The position numbers and the translations under genes were made by a program. Of a stretch of DNA of 64,000 bases, positions 24,663-34,000 are shown piece by piece (the first letter of the stretch is position 1; every line of letters begins with the position of its first letter). The notes below the pieces were generated by a model. The model had not been told where the DNA came from and made no database searches. It was given only the letters and a program-made list of their open reading frames with translations. Source of the DNA: Jatrophihabitans sp964252635 (lineage in GTDB: Bacteria > Actinomycetota > Actinomycetes > Mycobacteriales > Jatrophihabitantaceae); the NCBI RefSeq assembly GCF_964252635.1, contig NZ_CAXUNP010000007.1:55306-119305 (forward strand). The letters run 5' to 3'.

Positions 24663-24983
24663 TCAGGCCGCGGAATCACCGCCGGGTTTTGAGATGTCGA
24701 CAGCGAACAGAGCGCGCCCGCTGGCATCGGTCACGCGGCGCCACCGCCTTGCCGCCTTCGAGGTGGCCGGCGGCAGGTCGGGCTGGTTGGCGGCGTCGAG
24801 GCGGGCGACGTAGCGCTCGAGCTCGGCCCACGAGAGGCGGCAAGCACGCGCGACGTGCACGGGGTGCAGCTCGCCGTCCTTAATCAGCTGGTAGACAGTG
24901 GTGCGTCCGATGCCGAGCAGCCGTGCTGCCTGGACGATCGTGAGCAGCATCTGCTCGTCGGTGTAGTCGCCGTCGTGGTTCAT
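24663..24983 (-). CDS. Excisionase-like helix-turn-helix protein
   Basis: A 106-residue protein. Residues ~12-60 form a MerR/excisionase-type winged helix: LLTIVQAARLLGIGRTTVYQ, then LIKDGELHPVHVARACRLSW. This is the HTH_17 class, which bends DNA at attachment sites or acts as a small regulator. The ATG at 24983 overlaps the stop of the relaxase gene by four bases, so it is translated with it, and the integrase follows 59 nt later on the same strand. Order relaxase-xis-int is common in actinobacterial integrated elements. The C-terminus (TSKAARRWRRVTD onward) is basic and may also touch DNA. Confidence 0.85.
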   Translation of the reverse strand: MNHDGDYTDEQMLLTIVQAARLLGIGRTTVYQLIKDGELHPVHVARACRLSWAELERYVARLDAANQPDLPPATSKAARRWRRVTDASGRALFAVDISKPGGDSAA

Positions 24984-27900
24984 CGGTGCGGTCCTCCTCG
25001 TGAGATGGGTGGGTTGCCTAGTGCGCGTGCATAGTTCGGTGGGGGAGCCGGGTGCGTGGGCGTCACGGCCGCCGGCTCTTGCGGCGTCCGATGCGTCAGC
25101 TCGAACGCCTCGGGGCAGGCGTTGGCGAGCCGGTAGTCCAGCGATCGCCCGGCGTACGTGGCCGGTAGTGGCCGCTCGGCGATCAACTCGGGTAGCCGGG
25201 TCTCGACGTCTAAGCCGGCCGCCTCGGCGCGCGTGAACGCCCGGGCCAAGACCGGCCAGTGCGGATCGTCCGCGAGACCAGGCGCGATTCGATCGATCAG
25301 CGGCCGCCAACGATCCGTCTCGCCGAGCAGGTGGCCGACGGCAGCCTTGACGTGCGCCTCGAGCTGACGCTGATGGACCGCGTCATCGTGGTCGAGTGCT
25401 CCGCACGGACGGAAGTCCAAGACATCGACGTTGTGCGCCGCCCGCCAGACAGTGACCTGCTCGGCAAGCGTTGGTTCATTTTGCCGCAGCGCCGCCGCCC
25501 ACCGCGTGTCTGGCAGCGAGGCGGTGACAGCGTCGGCACGCTCGAGAACCTGCGTGAACCGGAGCGACAAGTACTCGTCCCAGATGGGATCTCCGGTCAT
25601 CGGCAGCTTCGGCAGCCAGGGCAGCGGCGCGGCGCCGACCCCTAAGTGCGCGGGCGCCGACTCGACGGTCGATAGGTACCGCTCACAGGCCGTCCGCAGC
25701 CGGGCCGAGGGGTCCTCGTCGAGGCGGCGTTGCGTCATCGCCGAGCGCTTGGCGCTCTCCCGAGCCAGGACCCGCTCGAGCAGCTCGATGCTCGTCGACG
25801 GGTGAAGGGCCTCGGGGGTGATCGCCGCATGACCATCGGTCGCCGAGCTGACATCGAGGTAGACGTGGTTGCCCAGCCGACCGCGCGACATCGCTACGTA
25901 CAGCGACTCGCGATCCTCGTCGCCGGTGAGCACGGTGTGGCAGGTGTCGGCGGTGCTGCCCTGCGCGAGGTGGATCGTCGTCGCGTAGCCGAGCTCTACG
26001 TAGCGGTGCACGTAGCGCGCCGGCAGGGTGATCGAGTGGTGGGTGTCGGCGTGCGTTACCCGCAGGCCGCCGTCTTCTCGTACGGCATCGACCTGCCACC
26101 GGTCGCCGTTCTTCACCCAGTCAGAGGCAGAGATCGGCAGCCGCCGGTCGTTGTGCCGGGTGACGATAGTGTCGCCGGCGCTCGCGGCAGTGCCGTCGTG
26201 CAGCCGCACCTGTTGGGCCGACGCCCCCTGCTCGACGAGTCGGTCGGCCTGGGCGCGGACGTTCAGCTCGCGGACGACCCGGTTGGTACGCGCGAGCAGA
26301 ATCGAATCGCGTCCGGTCTCTCGATCGACCCGCCACGCTGCGTAGGCCTGCTCGACCGTCGACCCGTGGTCGCCGGCATGGACGCGGTTGCGGTCAAGGT
26401 AGTAGCCGAGCGCGACGGGGTCGCCAACGCGAAGCGCCAAAGACGCACGTCCTTCGAGCGGATCGGCGAAGCGCACCAGCGTCTCGAGGCTGGCCACACC
26501 GGTCGTCTCGGCAATGTCCCGCATCACCCCGCCGGACGCGACGTGCGCCAACTGCTTGGTGTCACCGACGAGCCGGACGCTTGCCCCTCGTTCGAGTGCG
26601 AAGGCAATCACGCGATCCAGCCCGGGTGTGCCGGCAGCGCCGGCCTCGTCGACGATCAGCAACGTCGTCTCATCGATCGTGTCGACCCACCCGGGACGAG
26701 CGTCGTGGTCGAGCGAGTAGAGGAGCTTGTCGATCGTGTCCGTCGGCCTAGTGATCGCGCGGCGCAGCTTGTCCGCGGCGCTGCCCGTCGGCGCGAGCCC
26801 GACCACGTTGCCGCCGTCGTCCGTCCACGCAGCAGCGAGCACACCGAGCGCGGTCGTCTTTCCCGACCCGGCCGGTGCGATGGCGAGCTGGACCCGCCGG
26901 CCCGAGGTGGCCAGGTCACGCACGAGCGCGGCCTGCCCATCATTGAGCGGCGTGCCGTTCGCGGCTGCTTCGAGCAGCGCCACGTCGACCGTCGTCCCGT
27001 CCAGCGACCGGCCGTCGAGCAGGGAGGCGGCGCGAAGGATGCGTTCCTCCGCGTCGAGCACGGCCGTCGAGGTGAAGAGCTGCGCCCCGGCGACGGCGAA
27101 CACGCTCGACCCGTCGCGTCGGCGCAGCGTGCCCGGCTCGATAAGCTCATCCGGGTCGCCGAGACGTACAGACAGCTCGGACGACAAGGCTCGAACCAGG
27201 GTCGCCTCGACCACAACGTCCAGGTGGGCGAGCGGGACGTTCGCGTACCGGACCCGACGCTCGACCTCAGCCCGGACCACCCCGGCCCGCCAGGTGCTCG
27301 CGCTGTCGGCGACCGTCCGGACGACGTCCGCAGCGGTCCACTCGACCCATCGGTCGTCGACGGCCGTCGCGGCCTCGTCTGTCGCCGGCGCCACCTGGGG
27401 GCCGGCGGCAGCGAGCATGGCCACCAGCGACTCATCGCCGCCGAGCACAGTCGACGCCTCGGCGCGCCACGCGTTGCGCTGTTCGGCCTCAGAGCGCGGA
27501 GCGTGCTTGCCTTGCCGGGTGTCGGTGTTCGCGCGTCCGAACAACCCGGTCTGCTCTGCGAAGTCCGGAGCACGACCGTGGGTGCGACTGAACTCCGCCG
27601 CGAGCACCTGCTGCCGAGCAGTGATGTCGGCGCGGCGCTTCGACCAGAACTGCGCGAGCGCCGGGTCGACGCCCACGATCTCGCGCACCGGACGCTTGCC
27701 GCTCTCGTCCGGTCGGTCGGCGAACCGCAGACCGAGCCGCGCCGTGAGTCCTGCTTCGAGCCGGGTGTTGTACCGCTCGGACGCCGATACGGCTGCTCTG
27801 TGCAGCGGCCGGCCGTCGAGCGCGAGCCACCGTCCGCCGGTCGTCTGGACCTTGTTGGAGATCGCCACGTGCGTGTGCAGGTCGGGGTCGCCTGCGCGGG

Positions 27901-28672
27901 AGTCGCGGTGCGTGAACGCGACGGCGAGCAGACCCCGCGCGTCGACCTGCTGCACGCCGTTCGCGCCCACCCGGGTGTAGACCGCCTCGCGCTCGAGCCA
28001 GTCGACGACGTCGCGGACGGCCGCGTCGTGTGCGGCCGCCACCTCGCGCGCCAGCGCGGGATCGGCAAGCGCCCACAAGGTCGACACACTCTTGACCGGC
28101 GAGAACGTCAGGTCGTAGCCGGCGACCGACTGCGCACCGGGTCGCGAGGCACCGATGACGTAGTCGGTGAGCTCCCGCGCATCGGCCGGCTCGCGGCCGT
28201 GATCACGGGCGAACCACTCGCGACCCAGCTCGGTCCGCAGCTCGGCTCGTACGTCGTCTTCGATCGCTGCGCCGGGGCGCTGACCGTGGTCGCGGTTGTA
28301 CTCGACGAGGCGGCGGGCCAGCTCGTGGCGGAACTCGCTGCTCGCGGAACGGACCGCGAACGGCCGGCCGAGCGCCGTCGACGGAGACGGGGCGCCTGCG
28401 ACGAGCGCCGCCTGCTCGATCACGTCGGCGTTCGGGTGCCGTCCTTGGCCGAACAGCGCCACCATCTGCGCCTCGTGCACGCGGTCACCGACGCGTGGTC
28501 CGGCCTCGAGACTGTCGAGCCCGCGACCCAGCCAGACCCCGGGCGACTCGCCGCGCTCGCTGTAGTACTCGCCGAGGTTGGCGTAGCCGGTGTCGGCGGC
28601 GTCGTTCGCCGCCACCTGGCGCGTCAGGTAGGTGTAGCCGTTGCCGGCGCTCAGCTTGTGCAACGTCATCAT
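24980..28672 (-). CDS. MobF-family relaxase with helicase domain (TraA/TrwC-like)
   Basis: A 1230-residue conjugative relaxase. The N-terminal TrwC-type domain includes LGEYYSERGESPGVWLGRGL, with the nucleophilic Tyr candidates, and the metal-binding three-His motif in HRDSRAGDPDLHTHVAIS (~258-276). A UvrD/TraI-like helicase follows, with Walker A APAGSGKTT at ~598, Walker B LIVDEAGAAG, RLVGDTKQLAHVASGG, and a terminal YVAMSRGR. It should nick the origin of transfer and unwind the strand for export. Initiation is at ATG 28672 or 28669. The iteron-rich region directly upstream is the likely origin. No coupling protein is encoded nearby. Confidence 0.92.
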   Translation of the reverse strand: MMTLHKLSAGNGYTYLTRQVAANDAADTGYANLGEYYSERGESPGVWLGRGLDSLEAGPRVGDRVHEAQMVALFGQGRHPNADVIEQAALVAGAPSPSTALGRPFAVRSASSEFRHELARRLVEYNRDHGQRPGAAIEDDVRAELRTELGREWFARDHGREPADARELTDYVIGASRPGAQSVAGYDLTFSPVKSVSTLWALADPALAREVAAAHDAAVRDVVDWLEREAVYTRVGANGVQQVDARGLLAVAFTHRDSRAGDPDLHTHVAISNKVQTTGGRWLALDGRPLHRAAVSASERYNTRLEAGLTARLGLRFADRPDESGKRPVREIVGVDPALAQFWSKRRADITARQQVLAAEFSRTHGRAPDFAEQTGLFGRANTDTRQGKHAPRSEAEQRNAWRAEASTVLGGDESLVAMLAAAGPQVAPATDEAATAVDDRWVEWTAADVVRTVADSASTWRAGVVRAEVERRVRYANVPLAHLDVVVEATLVRALSSELSVRLGDPDELIEPGTLRRRDGSSVFAVAGAQLFTSTAVLDAEERILRAASLLDGRSLDGTTVDVALLEAAANGTPLNDGQAALVRDLATSGRRVQLAIAPAGSGKTTALGVLAAAWTDDGGNVVGLAPTGSAADKLRRAITRPTDTIDKLLYSLDHDARPGWVDTIDETTLLIVDEAGAAGTPGLDRVIAFALERGASVRLVGDTKQLAHVASGGVMRDIAETTGVASLETLVRFADPLEGRASLALRVGDPVALGYYLDRNRVHAGDHGSTVEQAYAAWRVDRETGRDSILLARTNRVVRELNVRAQADRLVEQGASAQQVRLHDGTAASAGDTIVTRHNDRRLPISASDWVKNGDRWQVDAVREDGGLRVTHADTHHSITLPARYVHRYVELGYATTIHLAQGSTADTCHTVLTGDEDRESLYVAMSRGRLGNHVYLDVSSATDGHAAITPEALHPSTSIELLERVLARESAKRSAMTQRRLDEDPSARLRTACERYLSTVESAPAHLGVGAAPLPWLPKLPMTGDPIWDEYLSLRFTQVLERADAVTASLPDTRWAAALRQNEPTLAEQVTVWRAAHNVDVLDFRPCGALDHDDAVHQRQLEAHVKAAVGHLLGETDRWRPLIDRIAPGLADDPHWPVLARAFTRAEAAGLDVETRLPELIAERPLPATYAGRSLDYRLANACPEAFELTHRTPQEPAAVTPTHPAPPPNYARALGNPPISRGGPHR

Positions 28673-28816
28673 CGCGCCGCGTCCGATCGAGTGGTCGTCA
28701 TGGCCTGCCTCCGGGAGTGAGATGTGCTCTCTCCCGGGTAGGGCGCTTTCTTCGACCCGGACCGGACCTCCGGTCGCGCAAAAGTTTTGGAATCTCGTTC
28801 GGCATGGGGACGACGA

Positions 28817-29296
28817 TCCGCAGACGTGTACAACTATTCGTCACCCCAAGGAACGCTGAGAAGCCCGCCCAGGTCACGTCACCCCAGTAATCCCGGGCGT
28901 CACCTGTCTCTCGGGCGTCCGAGACGACGATCTTGAAGCTGGACTTGACGGGCTCTGCAGCGGGGCAGGTGACACGTGTCCAGGCAGGGGTGACACGACC
29001 AACCGGAGGGGGTGACACGGTCGATGAGCACAGGTGACAGGACCTGTGGACGGTTGCCGAGCGGCGAATGCGCCGGCCATTCAGCGTGCTGGCGAAGTAC
29101 ATGCTGAGCAGCGTCCGCAGACGTGTAGCGATCAGTGTGAGGTCGGCGAGACCTCACACGTCCCGGCAAGACCTCACAGGTCGTCCTGGCTCAGTCTTTT
29201 CGGGTAGTCGGCGGGGTTCGGAGGGTTTCTCGGCCGGGCCGCCGCCACGGGCCGGTAAGGGCAGACCTCACACGTCCTCGTGCCGCCTCACACGTC
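28817..29296. other. Iteron-rich origin-like region (oriT/oriV candidate)
   Basis: This non-coding stretch upstream of the relaxase holds several ordered repeats. GGTGACA(C/G) occurs as direct copies at 28969, 28989, 29011 and 29033, spaced 20-22 bp. The reverse GTCACC occurs at 28840, 28879 and 28899. A 14-bp repeat TCCGCAGACGTGTA flanks them at 28817-28830 and 29114-29127. Further on, a perfect hairpin GTGTGAGGTC/GACCTCACAC (29135-29144, 29150-29159) is followed by more CCTCACA(C/G) copies at 29172, 29266 and 29286. Such phased repeats are typical of replication or transfer origins. Confidence 0.65.
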
Positions 29297-29310
29297 GACG
29301 GTCGGCGCTG

Positions 29311-30192
29311 TCACGTGGTCGGCATCTTCTTGGCCGGTAGGCGCTCGGCCAGATGCTGCGCGATCTGTTCGCGTTCGGCAGCGTCCAACGGTCCGTCTTC
29401 GGCGACGAGCCGCCCGCATCCCTTCGGGCCGCGGACCCGGACGTCCCCGATGTCGATCTTCCCGGAGAACGGGAGCTCACCGTCGACGAAGCACAGCACG
29501 GCACTGATCGGCACGTCGGCGAATGGCGAACCGGACAACGCGGTCCGGACGGCGGACAGCTGCCACTCCATTGCCTCGACCATCTTGGTCTGGTCGCGGC
29601 CACGGACCATCAGCTGCTCGCGGTAGGGACTGAGGAACCCGCCTGATCGGCGCAGGGCAACCTTGGCGCCCGCGTAGCGCTTGGTGTCGACAACGAAGAC
29701 GCCGGATGGCCCGATGACGATGTGATCGATGTTGGCCCGACTGCGTGGGACGCAGCGATCATGCAGAGCGATGACGGAGTCGCCCAGCTTGGCGAACCGC
29801 TCGCCGACCTTCTGCTCGCCGACGCCGCCCTTGCGCCAGGCCTGGGTCGATTGCGGATCGTCGAAGAGCGCGAGCAGCAGTCCGCCGATCTTCGGGTGCG
29901 CCTCGCGAACTCGATCTTCACGCTTCTGGTGACGGCGTTCGAACTCGGCCCGGGCCGACCCGCCGGCCACGCCCAGATCAATCGGCGCTGGCTCAAGGAC
30001 TGCGACCTCGGGTTGCTCGGTCGCAGAGAGCGGCAGCGCGCCAGCTGCGCATGACAGACACAAGACGACGCGCCTGCTCTTGTCCCACGCCGCACGCTCG
30101 CCGGCGGCGAGGGTCTGGCCGCAACTGCACATACCGGGGCGGCGCAGAGCCATGAACTTCAGCGTGGACGGGGCAGGGAGGTCAACGGACAC
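29311..30192 (-). CDS. NERD-domain (nuclease-related) protein
   Basis: A 293-residue protein. Near the N-terminus, MCSCGQTLAAGERA and VLCLSCAAG form a Cys4 zinc-ribbon-like knuckle. The NERD domain starts ~AWRKGGVGEQKVGERFAKL and includes ANIDHIVIGPSGVFVVDTKR, giving the Asp ... Asp-x-Lys core of this PD-(D/E)xK-like fold. NERD proteins are presumed nucleases or nucleic-acid processors and are common on plasmids and integrative elements. The GTG at 30192 starts VSVDLPAPSTLKF; the ATG at 30153 would remove 13 residues. It is divergent from the RHH-Doc module and lies at the far side of the origin-like region, suggesting a role in element DNA processing. Confidence 0.8.
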   Translation of the reverse strand: MSVDLPAPSTLKFMALRRPGMCSCGQTLAAGERAAWDKSRRVVLCLSCAAGALPLSATEQPEVAVLEPAPIDLGVAGGSARAEFERRHQKREDRVREAHPKIGGLLLALFDDPQSTQAWRKGGVGEQKVGERFAKLGDSVIALHDRCVPRSRANIDHIVIGPSGVFVVDTKRYAGAKVALRRSGGFLSPYREQLMVRGRDQTKMVEAMEWQLSAVRTALSGSPFADVPISAVLCFVDGELPFSGKIDIGDVRVRGPKGCGRLVAEDGPLDAAEREQIAQHLAERLPAKKMPTT

Positions 30193-30293
30193 GGGGCGCG
30201 CTCCTAGGTCGGCCCCCGCGGCCTAGCTTCACTTTGAGCTCACATGCTGACGCAGTTTGGGAGTCGCCGCAAGAGCAAACTAAGGAGAAAGCG

Positions 30294-30533
30294 ATGGCCA
30301 GAACTCGCAACCGGAGATATCGTTTCGATATGGCCTTCGTTGTGAAGCTGAGCCCCGAGGACACCGAGGCGTTGCGGGAGCAGGCCACCCGCGAGCACCG
30401 GTCGATGCACGAGGTCGTGGTGCTGGCGATCAAAACGCGGATCGACGGCGACCGCCGTGCCGCCGCCTTGGACGGGCTATTCGACCAGTCCGCAGCTGAA
30501 GACGCGGAGCTGCTCGATCGCCTCGCCCAGTAG
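30294..30533 (+). CDS. Antitoxin-like ribbon-helix-helix protein
   Basis: A 79-residue protein. After a basic start (MARTRNRRYRFDMAF) comes VVKLSPEDTEALREQATREH and RSMHEVVVLAIKTRID, the strand-helix-helix of RHH antitoxins. The C-terminal helix is acidic (DQSAAEDAELLDRLAQ), as expected for the part that covers a toxin. AAGGAG at 30282-30287 supports the ATG at 30294. Its stop overlaps the toxin's GTG by one base (TAGTG), the standard antitoxin-first arrangement. It should bind its own promoter and neutralise the Doc-like protein. Confidence 0.85.
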   Translation: MARTRNRRYRFDMAFVVKLSPEDTEALREQATREHRSMHEVVVLAIKTRIDGDRRAAALDGLFDQSAAEDAELLDRLAQ

Positions 30534-30934
30534 TGACTCGCTACCTGAGCTTTGAGGACATCTTGCGCCAGGTCGACCGGGTCGGGTTCGTCGTGCGCGA
30601 CCCGGGGCTGCTCGCGTCAGCCATCGCCCGGCCGGAGACATCAGTCTTCGGGGAGGACGCATACCCCACCATGTGGCTCAAGGCCGCTGCGCTGTGTCAG
30701 TCGATCGACAACAACCAAGCGCTGGTGGACGGCAACAAGCGGCTTGCCTGGCTGTCCACGAAGGTGTTCTTGCTGGTCAACGGCCAACGGCTCGAGTCGG
30801 CGGCGGACGAGGGGGAGCGGTTCATGCTCGACCTAGTTGTCGGCCATGCTGACCTATCCGCCATCGCCGACTGGCTCCAAGACCACTCCACCGATGCCGA
30901 GGCTCCCGATCTCCCCGGCGACTCGGCACCATGA
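30533..30934 (+). CDS. doc: Doc-like (Fic-fold) toxin with altered catalytic motif
   Basis: A 133-residue death-on-curing family protein. The Fic-fold signature appears as QALVDGNKRLAW, where Doc proteins have HxFx(D/N)(A/G)NKR. The Asp, Gly-Asn-Lys-Arg nucleotide-binding part is intact, but the catalytic His position is Gln (codon CAA). Doc toxins phosphorylate EF-Tu; a His-to-Gln change would be expected to weaken or remove this. Other family features (YPTMWLKAAALCQSI, VFLLVNGQRL) are normal. The GTG start overlaps the antitoxin stop. It may be an inactive remnant, a regulatory subunit, or an enzyme with other chemistry. Confidence 0.85.
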   Translation: MTRYLSFEDILRQVDRVGFVVRDPGLLASAIARPETSVFGEDAYPTMWLKAAALCQSIDNNQALVDGNKRLAWLSTKVFLLVNGQRLESAADEGERFMLDLVVGHADLSAIADWLQDHSTDAEAPDLPGDSAP

Positions 30935-31083
30935 TCATCACCGAGCCACGCCTCACACGTGTCACCTCAGTCGACCAACACCCAAGACCAGGCGATCACA
31001 CCTCTTGCATTGTCGCCGTTTGACCGAATTCTGTCGGTCGCCCTCGGTAAGGTCACCGGGGCGAGCTACCCGGCGGAGGATAT

Positions 31084-34000
31084 GTGCCAGACATCTTTGA
31101 CAACCTAAAGACCGAATCGTCCATCGGAGCAGCGCTACAGACGGCCCTCGCCAACTTTGACACTTGCGACGTCGCCACCGGCTACTTCGACCTTCGCGGC
31201 TGGGCGAGCTTCGCAAACGTCGTCGACGGCAAGATCGTTGGCAAGCAGGCGAGCGACTCCGCCGTTGTGCGGGTGCTCGTTGGGATGGTGATGCCAGCAG
31301 ACTCGGCCCTCATGCTCGCCGCGCTTCAGGATGCGGTTCAACCTCCGCCCTATGGCTCGGACCTTAACGACATGGGGAAGGCCCTCACCGCGAAGGAGCG
31401 GCTCGTCAAGCATCTACGGACTCAGCTCATGCGCGGCTTGCCGTCGCAGGCTGAACAGAGGACGCTTCAGCAGCTCAGGGCGCAACTGGAGTCCGGTGCG
31501 GTCGAGATGAAGGTCTTCACGACCGCACCGCTTCATGGCAAGACGTACATCTTTCACGCCCCCGGCAACGTGTTCGCTGAACGTCGTGCCTACGTCGGTT
31601 CCTCAAACCTCACCAACGCGGGCTTCTACAAGAACCTCGAGCTGAACATCGACGTCACCGACAAAGACGCCTCGGGCAAGCTCGCGAACTGGTTCACCGA
31701 TCGGTGGGACGACCCGTTCTCGCTCAAGATTACGTCTGAGATCATCGAGCTGATCGAGCAATCTTGGGCGTCAGACGAACAGCCGACGCCCTACGAGGTC
31801 TATCTCAAGGTGTGCCATGCGCTGTCCGAAGACGCTCGGGAGGGGCTCGGCTACGTCCTGCCACGGTCGATCGAGAGCCTGCTTCTCGACTACCAAGAGA
31901 CTGCCGTGCGCACGCTGGCACGCCGCATCGTGCGCCGCGGCGGCACGATGCTCGGCGACGTCGTCGGCCTTGGCAAGACCCTTACGGCGGTCGCTACAGC
32001 GCTGATGCTCGAAGCGGCCGAGGATTACACAACTCTCGTCCTCTGCCCCAAGAATCTGGAGCGTATGTGGGAGGAGCACCTGGAGAGTTTCGGCCTGCTG
32101 GGCGCCCGCGTCATCCCATACTCAATGGCTGACAAGAAGCTTCCCGAGCTGAAGCGGTTCCACCTCGTCATCTGCGACGAGTCGCACAACCTTCGCAACA
32201 ACTCCACCAAGGCGTACGAGGCGATCCAGGACTACGTCCGTCGCAACGGCTCGAAGGTTTTGCTGCTGACCGCGACTCCGTACAACCTTGCGTTCGCCGA
32301 CGTCGCCAACCAGATCGGCCTCTACATCGACGACGACGAGGATCTCGGTATCCAGCCGACGGCGGCTGTCGCTATCGATCCGACGCTCGTCGATAAGGTC
32401 GACGGTAAGATCACCACCCTCGCCGCGTTCCGTCGATCGGAAGAGGCCGATGATTGGAAGCGCCTGATGAGTGACCATCTCGTGCGGCGGACCCGCTCCT
32501 TCATCAAGCGGACCGCCAAGACGGAGGTGGTGACACTTCCCGACGGCACGGCCGAATCACGCGAGTACTTGCAGTTCGCCGACGGCCAGCGGTTTCACTT
32601 TCCGACGCGCGTTCCCACTCCGCTGAGCCATGAATTTTCAGACGACGACCCGGCGAAGCTGATGGAGGACGACGACACTCTCGATGCCATTCGAGACCTC
32701 CGCCTTCCGCGCTACCGACTCGCGGCCTACGACGACCCAAAGACTTCGCACACTGAGAAGGACGCCAAGATCCTTTCCGACATCCGGTCTGGCCGCGGCA
32801 ACGTCAGCGGCTTCGTCCGCATCGGGCTGTTCAAACGCCTCTCGTCCTCCGGGTACTCCTTCATTCTGAGCCTCCAACGCCAGCGTGCCAGGAACGAGCT
32901 GTTCGTTCACGCGATCGACAATGGGCTTGACCTGCCGCTCGGCAGTTTCAGCGACAGCCAGTTCGCGGTCACCGACGAGGATCTCGAAGATGACGAGGAG
33001 ATGGGCGGTAGTCCGGAGTCTCGATACCGCGAATTGCAGCGCCGGCTGCCCGCTTCGACGAAGTGGCTCGGGACCAAGGTGTTCAAGTCCACTCTCAAGA
33101 AGGACCTAGTCCGCGACAATCGGATCATCACTGACCTCCTTGACCGTTTCGGAGCCTGGGATCCGGCGAAGGACTCGAAGGTCAACGCGCTCATTGACAT
33201 GCTTCGGGACGACCACCCCGGCGAAAAGGTGCTCGTATTTACCGAGTACGCAGACACTGCCGGGTACGTCGCGCGAGCGCTACGAGATGCCGGCATCCAG
33301 CACGTTGGGTTGGCCTTTGGCGACTCTGACGACCCAGCTGCTATCGCCCGCCGTTTCTCCCCCGAGAGCAATCGGATGCCGGGGCAAGACGCGCAAACCA
33401 CCACCGTCACGGACCCGATCGACGTACTCGTCGCTACCGATGTCCTGTCCGAAGGCCAGAACCTGCAGGACTCTCACATCATCGTCAATTACGACCTGCC
33501 ATGGGCGATCATCCGAATCATCCAGCGCGCCGGCCGTGTCGACCGGGTCGGCCAGAAGTCCGACCGCGTCTTCATCTACCTGATCACGCACGAGAAGGTT
33601 GAGCAGGCGATCCGGCTGCGCCAGCGCATCAGGCAAAGGCTCGGCGACAACGCTGCCGCCTTCGGTTCCGACGAGCAGTTCTTTGGTGACGATAAGGAAA
33701 TCAACCTTCTGGACGACCTCTACAAAGGCACGCTGCCCGCGGAGGAGGAGCTCGTCCAAGACGAAGGCGAGGCCGATGCCGTGAGCGAGGCCTGGCTCGT
33801 ATGGTCGCAGATCAGGGACGAGAAGCCTGGCCTCGCAGCGAAGATCATCGCGATGCAGGACATGATCCACAGCACCCGGGAGCCTTATGACAACGAGGTC
33901 AGGACCGGCGTGGCTACCTACGCCAGCACCTCAACCGGCATCGACGCGTTCGCCGCGTCGTTCGACAACCCGGATGGCGGCGACCCAGTCGAACGCTTGC

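Noticed and set aside
25730..28720. 996-codon plus-strand reading opposite the relaxase
   Set aside because: It is the antisense shadow of a relaxase with clear catalytic motifs.
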